Position numbers and translations under genes: made by a program
In this document: positions 52,962 through 64,000 of the stretch, one piece after another
How positions within the stretch are numbered: position 1 is the first letter of the stretch
Layout: each line of letters begins with the position of its first letter
Notes under the pieces: model-generated
Seen by the model: only the letters and a program-made list of their open reading frames with translations
Databases searched by the model: none
Told to the model about the DNA's origin: nothing
Assembly: GCF_015752315.1 (NCBI RefSeq)
Contig: NZ_JADOVJ010000001.1
Location: 3,774,501-3,838,500, forward strand
Length of the DNA: 64,000 bases
DNA from: Nocardioides luteus
Lineage (GTDB): Bacteria; Actinomycetota; Actinomycetes; Propionibacteriales; Nocardioidaceae
Reading direction: 5' to 3'

Positions 52962-54454
52962 CGGGCCACCTCCAGCTTGTCGATCGAGAGCACCGGACCG
53001 ATGGCGCCCTCGAGCGCGGCACCGACGCGGTAGAGACGGGCGTCCTCCAGGACCGGCGCCAAGAGCTGTACGCCGACGGGCAGCCCGTCCACGTCGGAGA
53101 CCCCGGCCGGGACGGAGATGCCGGGCGTGCCGGCCAGGTTGGCCGGGATGGTGGCCAGGTCCTGCATGTACATCGCGAGCGGGTCGTCGAGCTTCGCGCC
53201 CAGCGGGAACGCCGTCGACGGGGACGTCGGCGAGACCAGCACGTCGACCTGCTCGAAGGCCTCCTTGAAGTCCTCGATGATCAGCGTGCGGATCTTCTGC
53301 GCCTGGCCGTAGTAGGCGTCGTAGTAGCCGCTGCTCAGCGCGTAGGTGCCGAGGATGATGCGGCGCTTGACCTCGTCGCCGAACCCCGCGTCGCGGCTGG
53401 CCTTCATCACGTCCTCGGCGCTCGGGTCGCCGTCGGGGGTGACCCGCAGGCCGTAGCGCATCGCGTCGAACTTGGCCAGGTTGGAGGAGCACTCCGCCGG
53501 CAGGATCAGGTAGTAGGCCGCCATCGCGTGCTGGAAGCTCGGGGTGGAGACCTCGACGACGTCGGCACCCAGCTTGGTGAGGATGTCGACCGACTCGTTG
53601 AACTTGGCCATCACGTCGGGCGCCCAGCCCTCGCCGGCCAGCTCCTTGATGACGCCGACCTTGACGCCCTTCAGGTCGCCGGTCGCGCCCGCGCGGGCGG
53701 CGTCGACGAGCCCGGTCACCGGGGTCGTGGTCGAGGTGGAGTCGAGCGGGTCGTGACCGCCGATGAGCTCGTGAAGGAGCGCCGAGTCGAGGACGGTGCG
53801 GGTCACCGGACCGACCTGGTCCAGCGAGTTGGCCAGGGCGACCAGGCCGTAGCGGGAGACCGAGCCGTAGGTCGGCTTCACGCCGACGGTGCCGGTGACG
53901 GCACCCGGCTGGCGGATCGAGCCACCGGTGTCGGTGCCGAGCGCCAGCGGCGCCTCGAAGGCCGCGACGGCCGCGGCCGAGCCACCGCCGGAGCCGCCGG
54001 GGATCCGGTCGAGCTTCCACGGGTTCTTCGTCGGGCCGTAGGCCGAGTGCTCGGTCGAGGAGCCCATCGCGAACTCGTCCATGTTGGTCTTGCCCAGGAT
54101 CGGCAGACCCGCGGCCTTGATCTTCTTGACCACGGTCGCGTCGTAGGGCGGGACCCAGCCCTCGAGGATCTTGGAGCCGCAGGTCGTCGGCAGACCGGTG
54201 GTGGTCAGCACGTCCTTGACCGCGATCGGTACGCCGTCGAGAGCGTGCAGCGCGTCGCCGTTGGCCCGGCGCGCGTCGGAGGCGGCGGCCTGGGACAGGG
54301 CGCCCTCGGCGTCGATGTGCAGGAAGGCGTGGACGTCGCCGTCGACCGCGGCGATGCGGTCGAGGTGGGCCTGGGTCAGCTCGACCGAGGTGGTCTCGCC
54401 CGCGGCCAGGGCATCGGCCAGCTGCGCGGCCGTCTTCAGGATCAGGTCGCTCAC
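52958..54454 (-). CDS. gatA: aspartyl/glutamyl-tRNA amidotransferase subunit A
   Basis: The 498-residue amidase-signature protein has Lys in [10 protein letters not shown], the [11 protein letters not shown] loop and [12 protein letters not shown] with the nucleophile Ser. It releases ammonia from glutamine for the amidation by GatB. Overlaps of 4 nt with gatC and gatB indicate a tightly coupled operon. Confidence 0.96.
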   Translation of the reverse strand: MSDLILKTAAQLADALAAGETTSVELTQAHLDRIAAVDGDVHAFLHIDAEGALSQAAASDARRANGDALHALDGVPIAVKDVLTTTGLPTTCGSKILEGWVPPYDATVVKKIKAAGLPILGKTNMDEFAMGSSTEHSAYGPTKNPWKLDRIPGGSGGGSAAAVAAFEAPLALGTDTGGSIRQPGAVTGTVGVKPTYGSVSRYGLVALANSLDQVGPVTRTVLDSALLHELIGGHDPLDSTSTTTPVTGLVDAARAGATGDLKGVKVGVIKELAGEGWAPDVMAKFNESVDILTKLGADVVEVSTPSFQHAMAAYYLILPAECSSNLAKFDAMRYGLRVTPDGDPSAEDVMKASRDAGFGDEVKRRIILGTYALSSGYYDAYYGQAQKIRTLIIEDFKEAFEQVDVLVSPTSPSTAFPLGAKLDDPLAMYMQDLATIPANLAGTPGISVPAGVSDVDGLPVGVQLLAPVLEDARLYRVGAALEGAIGPVLSIDKLEVAR

Positions 54455-54750
54455 TGCTCGTCCCCCAGGATCCTCGGCACGGCGAAGCGCTGCTCCTCGA
54501 CGCTCGGCGCACCGGAGAGCGCCTGCTCCGGCGTCAGGCCGGGCACGACGACGTCCTCACGGAAGACGTTGGTCAGCGGAAGCGGGTGGGAGGTGGCAGG
54601 CACGTCGTCGCCGGCAAGCCCCTGGATCGAGGCGACGGACTCGAGGATCACCTGCAGCTGCGGGGCAAGGTGATCGAGCTCGGCGTCGCTGAGGTCGATG
54701 CGGGCGAGGTCGGCCAGGTGCGCGACCTCGTCGCGGGTGATTTCTGGCAT
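54451..54750 (-). CDS. gatC: aspartyl/glutamyl-tRNA amidotransferase subunit C
   Basis: The 99-residue protein has [20 protein letters not shown] and the C-terminal [13 protein letters not shown] region typical of GatC, which stabilises GatA. The ATG at 54750 (MPEITRD) is the standard start. It is the first gene of the gatCAB operon. Confidence 0.95.
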   Translation of the reverse strand: MPEITRDEVAHLADLARIDLSDAELDHLAPQLQVILESVASIQGLAGDDVPATSHPLPLTNVFREDVVVPGLTPEQALSGAPSVEEQRFAVPRILGDEQ

Positions 54751-54891
54751 GCCGCACATCCTAGGCGGCGGAAGCCCCAACTCTCACCTCGGTAAGGCCC
54801 GTTCGCGGCGGAGTTCTGCGCACATACAACCGATCGGTGGCCTCACGGCGTCCTCAACCCTGACAATCGGCTCGAGAGATCGGATGGATCG

Positions 54892-55401
54892 ATGGCGAGA
54901 CCCCCAACCCAGGAGCAGTTCGACGAGTTCGCCCAGGTCGCCTGGCCGCGGCTCTATCGTTCCGCCTACCTGCTCGTCGGGGACCACGCCAGTGCGGAGG
55001 ACCTGGTCCAGACCGCACTGGCGAAGACCTACGGAAACTGGGGCCGGGTGCGCACGCTCGAAGCCGCCCCCGCCTATGCCCGACAGGTGCTGTTCAACAC
55101 CGCGATGAGCTGGTTCCGGAAGGCATCGTGGAACCGCGAGCGGCCCACCGAGGTCCTCCCCGACCTCGGTCACGAGAACGATCCGACCACCCGCTCGGTG
55201 CTGCTCGACGCGGTCGCCGCGCTGCCCCCGCGGCAGCGCGCCGTCGTGGTCCTCCGCTTCTACGAGGACCTCGACGTACGCCGCACGGCCGACCTCCTCG
55301 GCTGCACGGAGGGCACGGTCAAGAGCCAGACCTCCTTCGCCCTCGACAAGCTCCGCACCATCCTCGGCGACCCGACTCTCACCCTGGAGGCGACCCAGTG
55401 A
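54892..55401 (+). CDS. SigE-family ECF sigma factor
   Basis: The 169-residue protein has sigma region 2 (YLLVGDHASAEDLVQTALAK) and region 4 (LPPRQRAVVVLRFYEDL, then LGCTEGTVKSQ). The pattern matches the SigE family of ECF sigma factors common in actinobacteria. It is coupled (GTGA overlap) to a membrane protein that is a candidate anti-sigma factor. Target promoters are unknown. Confidence 0.87.
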   Translation: MARPPTQEQFDEFAQVAWPRLYRSAYLLVGDHASAEDLVQTALAKTYGNWGRVRTLEAAPAYARQVLFNTAMSWFRKASWNRERPTEVLPDLGHENDPTTRSVLLDAVAALPPRQRAVVVLRFYEDLDVRRTADLLGCTEGTVKSQTSFALDKLRTILGDPTLTLEATQ

Positions 55402-56516
55402 CCGACAACGACCTGCGTACGCTGCTCCGCGACGCCGCCGACGAGGTCGCCGTGCCTCGTCTGGCCACCGATGAGCTCCACCTCCGCGCTCGGGCCGTCC
55501 GCCGGCGCCGGCGCGCCCGCTGGGTCGCCGGTGTGGCAGCCCTGGCGATGGCCGGCGCGCTCGGGACGTACGTCCTTGGCGGGACGCTCGGCGACGACGA
55601 TCTCCACATCGCCGCGGCCGAGGGAGACCCCCTGGGCTGGGCGGTCGCGGAGGGCAACAGCGTCCATTTCGGTGACGGGAGCGTGGTGACGTACGGCGGC
55701 CGCGTGAACGACATGCGCTACACCTCCGTCGGCCTGCTCACCAGGAGCACGGACACGAACGCGCGCCTCTCGCTGATCACGACGGCCGGCGTCCAACCGC
55801 TCGACCTCGGTGACGTGAGCGACCGGCTGATCGGCACCGACCCCGACTCGCCCTACGTCTCCTGGACCGTCGAGCACGGTGACGGCTGGCTGGTACGCGT
55901 CGCCGACCTCGTCACCGGCGAGAAGGTCGCCGACGTCCCGATCTCCGGGAAGTACACCTGGGCCGGCTGGAAGACGCCCCCGGTCGCGGTCGACGGCGAG
56001 CACGCCTACGTCGCCCTCGACGACCGCACCCTCGACGTAGCCTGGCGTTCCGGGCAGGTCTCCACCTCGAAGGGGCTCCCGGGCGGCTACACCACCGAGG
56101 TGATCAACGGCCGCGCGGTGACCCAGGATGCGACCGGCGAGACCCAGCGAGTGGTCGAGGTGGCCACGGGCGAGGTGCTCCTGACCACTCGCTCCACCGA
56201 CTTCCCCGACGACCTGATCAGACTCAAGCTCTCGCCCGACGGCACCCACGCCTTGGCGGCCCCCTACGCGATGTGCGACGAGAACGACAACTGCCGCTAC
56301 GACACCCCGACCGCGCCGATCCACGACCTCGGCCAGGGCACCGAGACCGCCGTCGACCTCGGCGACCACATCGGCTGGACCCCTGGGGGGCAGCTGATCC
56401 GGGCGTCCGGGACGAAGGTGGAGCTATGCGACCAGGTCGGCAAGGAGTGCGCCGATACGCCGGTCACCTTGAAGAAGCGCGCCGACACGATCAGCGGGAC
56501 GATGAACCAGTCCTGA
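55398..56516 (+). CDS. membrane protein partner of the sigma factor, possible anti-sigma
   Basis: The 372-residue protein has a cytoplasmic N-terminus (DLRTLLRDAADEVAVP), an Arg-rich stretch, a single transmembrane helix (about 41-58) and a long extracytoplasmic region with propeller-like repeats (LITTAGVQPLDLGD, DGEHAYVALDD). The layout, with a sigma gene directly coupled, is that of SigE-associated membrane proteins. No zinc-binding anti-sigma (ZAS) motif is evident, so the anti-sigma role is inferred from context. Confidence 0.6.
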   Translation: MTDNDLRTLLRDAADEVAVPRLATDELHLRARAVRRRRRARWVAGVAALAMAGALGTYVLGGTLGDDDLHIAAAEGDPLGWAVAEGNSVHFGDGSVVTYGGRVNDMRYTSVGLLTRSTDTNARLSLITTAGVQPLDLGDVSDRLIGTDPDSPYVSWTVEHGDGWLVRVADLVTGEKVADVPISGKYTWAGWKTPPVAVDGEHAYVALDDRTLDVAWRSGQVSTSKGLPGGYTTEVINGRAVTQDATGETQRVVEVATGEVLLTTRSTDFPDDLIRLKLSPDGTHALAAPYAMCDENDNCRYDTPTAPIHDLGQGTETAVDLGDHIGWTPGGQLIRASGTKVELCDQVGKECADTPVTLKKRADTISGTMNQS

Positions 56517-56538
56517 CCTCTCGCCGGCCCACTGCGCC

Positions 56539-58812
56539 CTACTGCGCCTTGTTCGGACCACCGCCGTTGGAGGGCTTGTCGGTCGGCCTTCCCCCCGAGC
56601 CGGGCTGGGTGGGCGCCGCCTGGGTCGGGTCGGCCCCGCGGGTGGGGTCGGTGGCGGGCGTCGGGTCAGCGGCCTGGGTGGGCCGGGTGCTGGCGGTCGC
56701 GGCGGCCGGGGTGGGCGTGGTCTCCGGGGCCCGGGTGGGGTCAGCGGCCGGGTCCTCCGTCGCCTCCGGGCCCCGGCTCGGCTCGCGCGACGGCTCCTCC
56801 TCGGCGCGCGGCTTCTTCTCGAGGGCTCCGTGGACGTCGCCGACCTCGGGTACGTCCGGGCTGCCCACCGGCGCCGCGATGGCGACCAGTCCGGCGAGCA
56901 GCACCGAGCTGAAGGCCAGCACCAGTCCCCCGCGCCGGGCAGCGGGCGCGGCGGCGGCGCTCCACGCCCAGATCCGCTCCCGGCGGCGGCGCAGGTCGGC
57001 GGGCAGGTCGCTGCGGATCGCCGCCCAGCTGTTGATCGGGGCCAGCGCGTAGCCGAACCCCTGGAAGGCGAGCAGCGCCGCGAGGGCGACGCCGGTCGCC
57101 CCACCGCTCACCCCGACCACGAGCGCCAGGACCACACACACGGCGGCCGCCAGACTCTCGACCAGGTTGCCCCGCACCACGTCACGCACCCGCGGCTGCC
57201 CCTTGATCTTCGGCGTACGCAGGAACGTGCCCTCGCGCGAGACCAGCCCGAGCCAGGAGGCCCGGGCGACGGTCACCCCGAGCGCCAGCCACAGCCCGAA
57301 GGCACCGAGCGCGTCGTGCCAGGACGCCCCGCCCCGGAGCCGGACGAGCGCGATCGAGCGGGCCGCGCCGAAGAGCACGAGCGCGACGGTGGCGAACAGC
57401 AGGAGCCCGGAGAGGCGGCGTACGACCAGTCCTCCACCCAGCAACAGGTCGAGCGCGCCCGAGATGAGGAAGAAGGTGAACAGCGCGCCGGCGAGGTCGC
57501 CGAACCACTGCAGCCCGCCCACGAGGTAGGCCCAGCGCTGGGCCAGGGTCATCTGGTTGTCCTCGGTGCGACGGCCGGGCAGCAGCGAGCGCCAGTGCAT
57601 CCGCAGGATCTGGATGCCGCCGAAGCACCACCGGAACCGCTGCTTCTTGAGCGTCTCGAAGGTCAGCGGCATCACGCCACGGCCGTAGGAACGGTCGACG
57701 TGCATGCCGTTGTAGCCCATCTTCAGCAGCCGCAGCGACAGCTCGGCGTCCTCGGTGATGCACCACTCGTCCCAGCCGCCGGACCGGACCAGGGCGGAGG
57801 CCCGGATCAGGCCCATGGTGCCGCCGAAGATGGCGCCGTTGCGCTCGTTGCGCGAGACCTGGCTGACGTCGAAGAAGTAGCCGTAGGAGTGGTAGAGGCG
57901 GCGGAAGTAGGGCGAGACGTCCCAGTCCCGGTAGTCCTGCGGCGTCTGCACGAAGGCCACCGACTCGTCGGTGAACAGCGGGGCGTTGTGGGCCAGGAAG
58001 TCGGGGGCGACGTGGTAGTCGGCGTCGACGATCCCGACGACCTCGGTGAGCGGGTTCATCCGGGTCAACGCATAGTTGAGCGCCCCGGACTTGAACCCCG
58101 GCCAGTTGGTCAGGTGGATGAAGGTGAGCCCGTCGTACTGCTCGCAGAAGTCCTGCACCGGCCGCCACAGCGCCGGATCGTCGGTGTTGTTGTCGATGAC
58201 CAGGATCTCGTACGCGTCGTAGTCCAGCTCGAGCATCCGCTGAAGGGTCTCGATGACCATCTCCGGCGGCTCGTTGTGGGTGGGCACGTGCAGGCTCACG
58301 AACGGCCGGCGCCAGCCGGGGTGGTACTCACCGCGCACCGGCCAGCCACGCCAGCGTCGCCGGGCGAGCACGTCGACCATCTCCCACAGGTAGCCCACGC
58401 CGATCAGGAAGACGAAGACCTCCAGCAGCCACAGCAGGCCCGACAGCGTCGTGGTCCACGCTCCGGGGTGGACGGTGACCGTCCACAGGCCGACATAGGT
58501 CAGGTAGAGCAGCCCGACGTCGATCGTGAGCGCCCAGGCGACCAGACCGCGTACGTCCCAGTCCCGAACCGCGGGCAGCCAGGCCAGCAGCGAGGCACCG
58601 AGGACGATGCCCCCGATCGTCGCCCGGACGGCGCCCTGGCCGAGCAGCAGGCCGACCGCCACCGCGGCCACCGCGGTCAGGGCCGCCGCGAGGACCACCG
58701 TGCCCGCGGAGAGCGAGCCGGCACGCGGCGTACGGATCAGGAACAGCAGCACGGTCGCCGGGACCAGAAGGACCGCGGCGACCGTGAGGAGTGGGGGAAG
58801 GGCGTCGAGCAC
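56539..58812 (-). CDS. cellulose-synthase-like membrane glycosyltransferase (GT2)
   Basis: The 757-residue protein has N-terminal membrane helices, a GT2 catalytic domain with VDADYHVA (D,D,D), EDAELSLR and the QRFRW (QxxRW) motif, and more membrane helices. It would make a beta-linked polysaccharide while threading it across the membrane. The C-terminal ~120 residues are a low-complexity Pro/Thr/Ala/Asp tail (repeats such as DPTRGADPTQAAPT). The partner subunits of a bacterial cellulose operon (bcsB etc.) are not nearby. The polymer is unknown. Confidence 0.82.
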   Translation of the reverse strand: MLDALPPLLTVAAVLLVPATVLLFLIRTPRAGSLSAGTVVLAAALTAVAAVAVGLLLGQGAVRATIGGIVLGASLLAWLPAVRDWDVRGLVAWALTIDVGLLYLTYVGLWTVTVHPGAWTTTLSGLLWLLEVFVFLIGVGYLWEMVDVLARRRWRGWPVRGEYHPGWRRPFVSLHVPTHNEPPEMVIETLQRMLELDYDAYEILVIDNNTDDPALWRPVQDFCEQYDGLTFIHLTNWPGFKSGALNYALTRMNPLTEVVGIVDADYHVAPDFLAHNAPLFTDESVAFVQTPQDYRDWDVSPYFRRLYHSYGYFFDVSQVSRNERNGAIFGGTMGLIRASALVRSGGWDEWCITEDAELSLRLLKMGYNGMHVDRSYGRGVMPLTFETLKKQRFRWCFGGIQILRMHWRSLLPGRRTEDNQMTLAQRWAYLVGGLQWFGDLAGALFTFFLISGALDLLLGGGLVVRRLSGLLLFATVALVLFGAARSIALVRLRGGASWHDALGAFGLWLALGVTVARASWLGLVSREGTFLRTPKIKGQPRVRDVVRGNLVESLAAAVCVVLALVVGVSGGATGVALAALLAFQGFGYALAPINSWAAIRSDLPADLRRRRERIWAWSAAAAPAARRGGLVLAFSSVLLAGLVAIAAPVGSPDVPEVGDVHGALEKKPRAEEEPSREPSRGPEATEDPAADPTRAPETTPTPAAATASTRPTQAADPTPATDPTRGADPTQAAPTQPGSGGRPTDKPSNGGGPNKAQ

Positions 58813-58837
58813 GGCCCCACACTATGGGGGGTATTTC

Positions 58838-61060
<2,223 letters not shown>

Positions 61061-61161
61061 TCAACACCTGGGTGACGGGGCTCACCACAAGAGGGTAAAG
61101 ACCGCTACTTTCCTCCCGCGTCGGGAAGGCGGGCCGACACCAATCCCCCATAGACCGCCTT

Positions 61162-62739
61162 GTGAGGTCTGCAGTGGTTTCTCGGCTCGTGGTGATGCTG
61201 TTGACAGCGCTCGCGCTCACCCTGGCTCCGATCGGCGCCACGTACGCGCTCGGGTTGGGAAGCGTCTTCTCCGACGCCGAGGTCGAGGTCTCGATCGTCG
61301 AGCAGTCCAAGGACGGCGTGGTCCTCAGCGTCCACGGCACCGACTACAGCGCCAAGGATCCAGGCATCGAGATCGCGCTCAACCCGGTCGGCTACCGCGG
61401 ATCGGGCACGCGGAGCACCTTCATCAAGTCGGTCGTCTTCAACCCCGACGATCCCGACGACTGGACCTACACGTTCACCCTCGACGCCGCGCAGGTCGCC
61501 CGGCTCGACCCCGGCACCGACTACCAGATCATGACCATGCGTGGCGGCGACCGCGACCTCTACGACTCGTCCGACTCGCGGGCGGTGCAGGTCCCCTTCG
61601 ACTTCGACGCGCTCTCCGAGCCCAGCAGCTCACCGACCCCGGAGGAGCCCTCGGGCGACACCGGCTCCTCGGACGGGTCGGGGTCCGGCTCAGGTTCCGG
61701 CTCGGGCTCAGGCTCAGGCTCAGGTGACGGTACGTCCTCGGGCCGGCCCGCAGCCGGTGACTCCGACGAAGGTGCCGCTGCCGGCTCCGGCGACAAGCCG
61801 AAGAAGAGGGCGTCGAAGAAGCCCTGGACCGCTCCCGAGGAGCCGCCGACGGCCAAGGGCCTGACCCTCACCGGCCTCGATGACGTCTCGGTCGACGCCG
61901 ACGAGGTGATCCACGCCCAGGCCTCCGGTTTCAAGCCCCACGAGACCGGCATCCGGGTCGTCGTCTACTCGACCCCGCTGGTCCTCTCGACCAGCGTCCA
62001 GGCCAACGGCCGCGGCGTCGCGAAGTGGTCCGGGCGGCTTCCCAAGGACATCGGCCTCGGCAAGCACACCCTCACCTTCCAGGGATCGGTGAACCGCGGG
62101 ATCAGGTTCGTCGTGACCGGCACGCCCAGCGACGGCGAGTGCGTCCAGAGCGGCTGCGCCCCCAGCACGAGCACCGTCAGGAAGGCGGCATCGGCCGAGG
62201 AGGGCGGGGTCGGCCCGCTCACCTGGATCATCGTCGCCACGATGATCGTGCTCGGCCTCGTGGCCGCCGCGGTCGCCATGCTCACCGGACGCCGCAGGCG
62301 CGACCCCGAGTGGGACGAGCCGAACTATGCGCAGGCGCCGCCGCGCTATCCCTCGGACCCGCGACAGGCCTCGGGGCCCTACCCGGCTCATCCTCGCCAG
62401 CAGCCCCGCAACGAGACCCCGCTCCCCCGCAGGCTCCCTGCCGACCAGCAGCCGATCCGTCGCCAGCCGGGCCCGCGGCAGCCGAGCCACCGCCAGCCGC
62501 TTCCCCAGCACCTGCCGCAGCACCGGGAACCCCGGTACCGGGATCCCCAGCACATGGAGCCCCAGCACGTGGAGCCTCAGCACGTGGAGCCTCAGCACGG
62601 GGAGCCTCAGCACCTGGAGCCACAGCACGCGGCTCCCCCGCAGCCCGGTGATCGCCGCACGCGCCCGCCGGAGTCGTTCGCTCCGCCGAGCCAGCGAGCC
62701 GAGGTCTACCAGGGCCAGCGGATCGCCGGGCGCTCCTAG
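61162..62739 (+). CDS. secreted membrane-anchored protein with SG and PQHxE repeats
   Basis: The 525-residue protein begins with a signal peptide (residues 1-30), has two beta-rich extracytoplasmic domains (about 35-150 and 225-330), a Ser-Gly linker (61672-61727), and one transmembrane helix (about 352-372). The cytoplasmic tail is Pro/Gln/Arg/His-rich with six tandem 15-nt units encoding PQHxE (62545-62634). Such tails can bind metals or proteins. The start is a GTG. I do not recognise a known family; it could be a surface-anchored adhesion or matrix protein. It converges on the next gene with a 4-nt overlap. Confidence 0.65.
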   Translation: MRSAVVSRLVVMLLTALALTLAPIGATYALGLGSVFSDAEVEVSIVEQSKDGVVLSVHGTDYSAKDPGIEIALNPVGYRGSGTRSTFIKSVVFNPDDPDDWTYTFTLDAAQVARLDPGTDYQIMTMRGGDRDLYDSSDSRAVQVPFDFDALSEPSSSPTPEEPSGDTGSSDGSGSGSGSGSGSGSGSGDGTSSGRPAAGDSDEGAAAGSGDKPKKRASKKPWTAPEEPPTAKGLTLTGLDDVSVDADEVIHAQASGFKPHETGIRVVVYSTPLVLSTSVQANGRGVAKWSGRLPKDIGLGKHTLTFQGSVNRGIRFVVTGTPSDGECVQSGCAPSTSTVRKAASAEEGGVGPLTWIIVATMIVLGLVAAAVAMLTGRRRRDPEWDEPNYAQAPPRYPSDPRQASGPYPAHPRQQPRNETPLPRRLPADQQPIRRQPGPRQPSHRQPLPQHLPQHREPRYRDPQHMEPQHVEPQHVEPQHGEPQHLEPQHAAPPQPGDRRTRPPESFAPPSQRAEVYQGQRIAGRS

Positions 62740-63836
62740 ACAAGCGATTCGCCCCGGCGGGCGGTGTCGGCCGAGACCGTCGGCCACAGCGTCTCCAGGG
62801 CCGCCTCGAGGGCGGAGAGGACCGGGTCGAGATCGTCCCCCGGGAACGGGGCCGACGCCTGCTGACGTACGACGGCACAGAAGGCGCGGCTCTCCCCCTC
62901 AGCCTCGTGGCAGCGGACGGTCTCGGCGGACCCCTCGGTCCAGCCGTCGTAGCCGTCGGTGTCGCCCTTCGAGCAGGTGAGCCTCGTGGGGCACTTCCGC
63001 TGCCCGGCGGGCAGGTTCGGGGCGTGGACCGCGGTGACGGTGCTGCCGTCGGGGCGGGTGCCGACGACGCCGAAGGCGCCCTTGCCGTAGGCCGAGACAT
63101 CGGCCTTCTCGAAGGAGTCGATGTCGGCGTACGCCTTGGTCTCGAGCAGCCCCGCCGCGATCGCCCCGGCGGTCAGCGCGACCTCGCCGACGCCGTTGGC
63201 GCCCTCGGACGGGAATCCCTCGACCTGCGCCTTCGTCATCTTCATGGTCGTCCTCGTGCCGAGGCGTGGGTCGGTGACCAGGGCGACGAGGTCGTCCACG
63301 CTCACCTCGAGATCGAGCTCGCGCGGGTCCTCGGTGATCTTCTCGCCCACGTAGGCGGCCCGGCGCTCCTCTCGGCCGGACCGGTGGGAGACCATCAGCT
63401 GGCCGGGTGTGCCGTCGTCGGTGGCCAGGTCCCAGGCGACGGTGGCGGTGCCGGACGCGCCCTTCACCTCGACGCAGCCTGACATCCCGTCATGGCACCA
63501 GGTCGAGAGCAGGTCGTCGTCGACCGGGCCCGCCTTGACCTCCAGCGAGTGGTCGGCACCCCACCGCAGCACAGTGCCGACCTCGTCCTGCTCGAAGTAG
63601 AGGTCGCCGCCGTCGAAGGTCTCCGGCACGACGCGTACGTGCTGGAGCGTGATCGCCGCGAGCGCCTCCGGGGTCGCGGGCCGGTTGCCCGGCTTCAGGT
63701 CGGCCGGGTCGATGCTCGCCGAGGGCGCGACCGTGGGCCTCTCGCTGGGCTCGTCGTCCGCCTCGGTCGCGCTGCTGCCGCAGCCGGTGACCAGAAGAGC
63801 CGCAGCAGCCAGCAGTGCCATCCCCCGTCGTCGCAT
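62736..63836 (-). CDS. predicted lipoprotein of unknown function
   Basis: The 366-residue protein has a lipobox (LVTGC, Cys at residue 19), an acidic Ser/Pro-rich linker, and a mostly beta mature domain with several Cys (e.g. TWCHDGMSGCVE, KCPTRLTCSKGD). It would sit on the outer face of the membrane. I do not recognise the family. Its start is 10 nt from the stop of the partial MetE-like gene upstream, so they may share a transcript. Confidence 0.7.
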   Translation of the reverse strand: MRRRGMALLAAAALLVTGCGSSATEADDEPSERPTVAPSASIDPADLKPGNRPATPEALAAITLQHVRVVPETFDGGDLYFEQDEVGTVLRWGADHSLEVKAGPVDDDLLSTWCHDGMSGCVEVKGASGTATVAWDLATDDGTPGQLMVSHRSGREERRAAYVGEKITEDPRELDLEVSVDDLVALVTDPRLGTRTTMKMTKAQVEGFPSEGANGVGEVALTAGAIAAGLLETKAYADIDSFEKADVSAYGKGAFGVVGTRPDGSTVTAVHAPNLPAGQRKCPTRLTCSKGDTDGYDGWTEGSAETVRCHEAEGESRAFCAVVRQQASAPFPGDDLDPVLSALEAALETLWPTVSADTARRGESLV

Positions 63837-63845
63837 GAGGGGAAT

Positions 63846-64000
63846 CTACGCCAGGTGACGCGCGCTTTCGGTGAGGATTCGCAGCGCCGTGCGGGCCCAT
63901 CGCCAGTCGGCACCGGCGAGACCGCAGGCAGGCGTCAGCACGATGTCGTACGCAGCATCGAGCCCGAGCATGTCGAGCCAGCGCTCCACCGTCTCGGTGA
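63846..64000 (-). CDS. C-terminal end of a MetE-like (cobalamin-independent methionine synthase family) protein
   Basis: Fifty-one residues ending TAG at 63846-63848, with LTPACGLAGADWRWARTAL near the C-terminus. TPxCGLAG followed by a helix is the end motif of MetE-related proteins found next to ligA in many actinobacteria. The rest lies beyond the right edge. It may be a methyltransferase using a corrinoid-free mechanism, or a family paralogue with another role. Confidence 0.7.
   Translation of the reverse strand, partial: TETVERWLDMLGLDAAYDIVLTPACGLAGADWRWARTALRILTESARHLA

Noticed and set aside
61672..61727. Ser-Gly coding microsatellite as a possible phase-variation tract
   Set aside because: The units are 6 nt (a multiple of 3), so slippage would change linker length but not the reading frame.

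Overview
The window is GC-rich chromosomal DNA from an actinobacterium, most likely Nocardioides or a close relative in the Nocardioidaceae. This is an inference from several sequence features: a DtxR/IdeR-type iron box, a BioQ-type biotin operator, GatCAB, an F420-type nitroreductase-like protein, SigE-family sigma factor, GTACGT-rich DNA, and several apparently leaderless genes with a TANNNT box about 7 nt before the start codon. No rRNA, tRNA, CRISPR array, transposase or phage gene was seen. Most of it reads as core genome.

Layout. 1-4.6 kb: a PhaC-like hydrolase, a pentapeptide-repeat protein, then a TetR regulator (BioQ candidate) divergent from bioYMN, a biotin ECF transporter, with a clear operator between them. 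4.6-7.7 kb: amidase, a VOC-GNAT fusion and an FMN reductase. 7.7-13.8 kb: branched-chain amino acid genes cimA, ilvE and leuB, with a Ser/Thr kinase between cimA and ilvE. 13.9-18.5 kb: a small methyltransferase and the iron-uptake operon efeUOB behind an iron box. 18.6-21.3 kb: a FrnE-like DsbA protein and a two-gene ABC exporter. 21.3-24.8 kb: ilvBNC. 25-38.6 kb: mixed single genes (F420-type protein, prolyl oligopeptidase, UbiB kinase, MarR with a Bcr/CflA pump, GNAT, MFS, PNPOx-like) plus ilvD. 38.7-42.1 kb: a HAD phosphoglucomutase coupled to a GH65 disaccharide phosphorylase. 42.1-44.4 kb: EamA transporter, a small protein and an alpha/beta hydrolase. 44.4-49.8 kb: a five-gene cobalamin-uptake operon behind a cobalamin riboswitch. 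49.8-54.8 kb: GH19-like protein, NYN protein, gatCAB. 54.9-64 kb: SigE-family sigma factor with a partner membrane protein, a cellulose-synthase-like glycosyltransferase, ligA, two secreted or lipid-anchored proteins, and the end of a MetE-like gene.

How the genes work together. Five branched-chain loci (cimA, leuB, ilvE, ilvBNC, ilvD) cover most of the isoleucine/valine/leucine pathway. Three of them have short leader peptides rich in Ile, Val or Leu followed by hairpins, which indicates transcription attenuation. The most unusual unit is the riboswitch-led operon at 44.4-49.8 kb. It encodes a complete ECF transporter (S, fused A-A', T) plus two extracytoplasmic proteins that look like the separated alpha-barrel and C-terminal beta domains of animal intrinsic factor/transcobalamin. 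I infer a surface B12-capture and import machine.

Several intergenic regions carry large palindromic repeats of at least three sequence families; their role is unknown.
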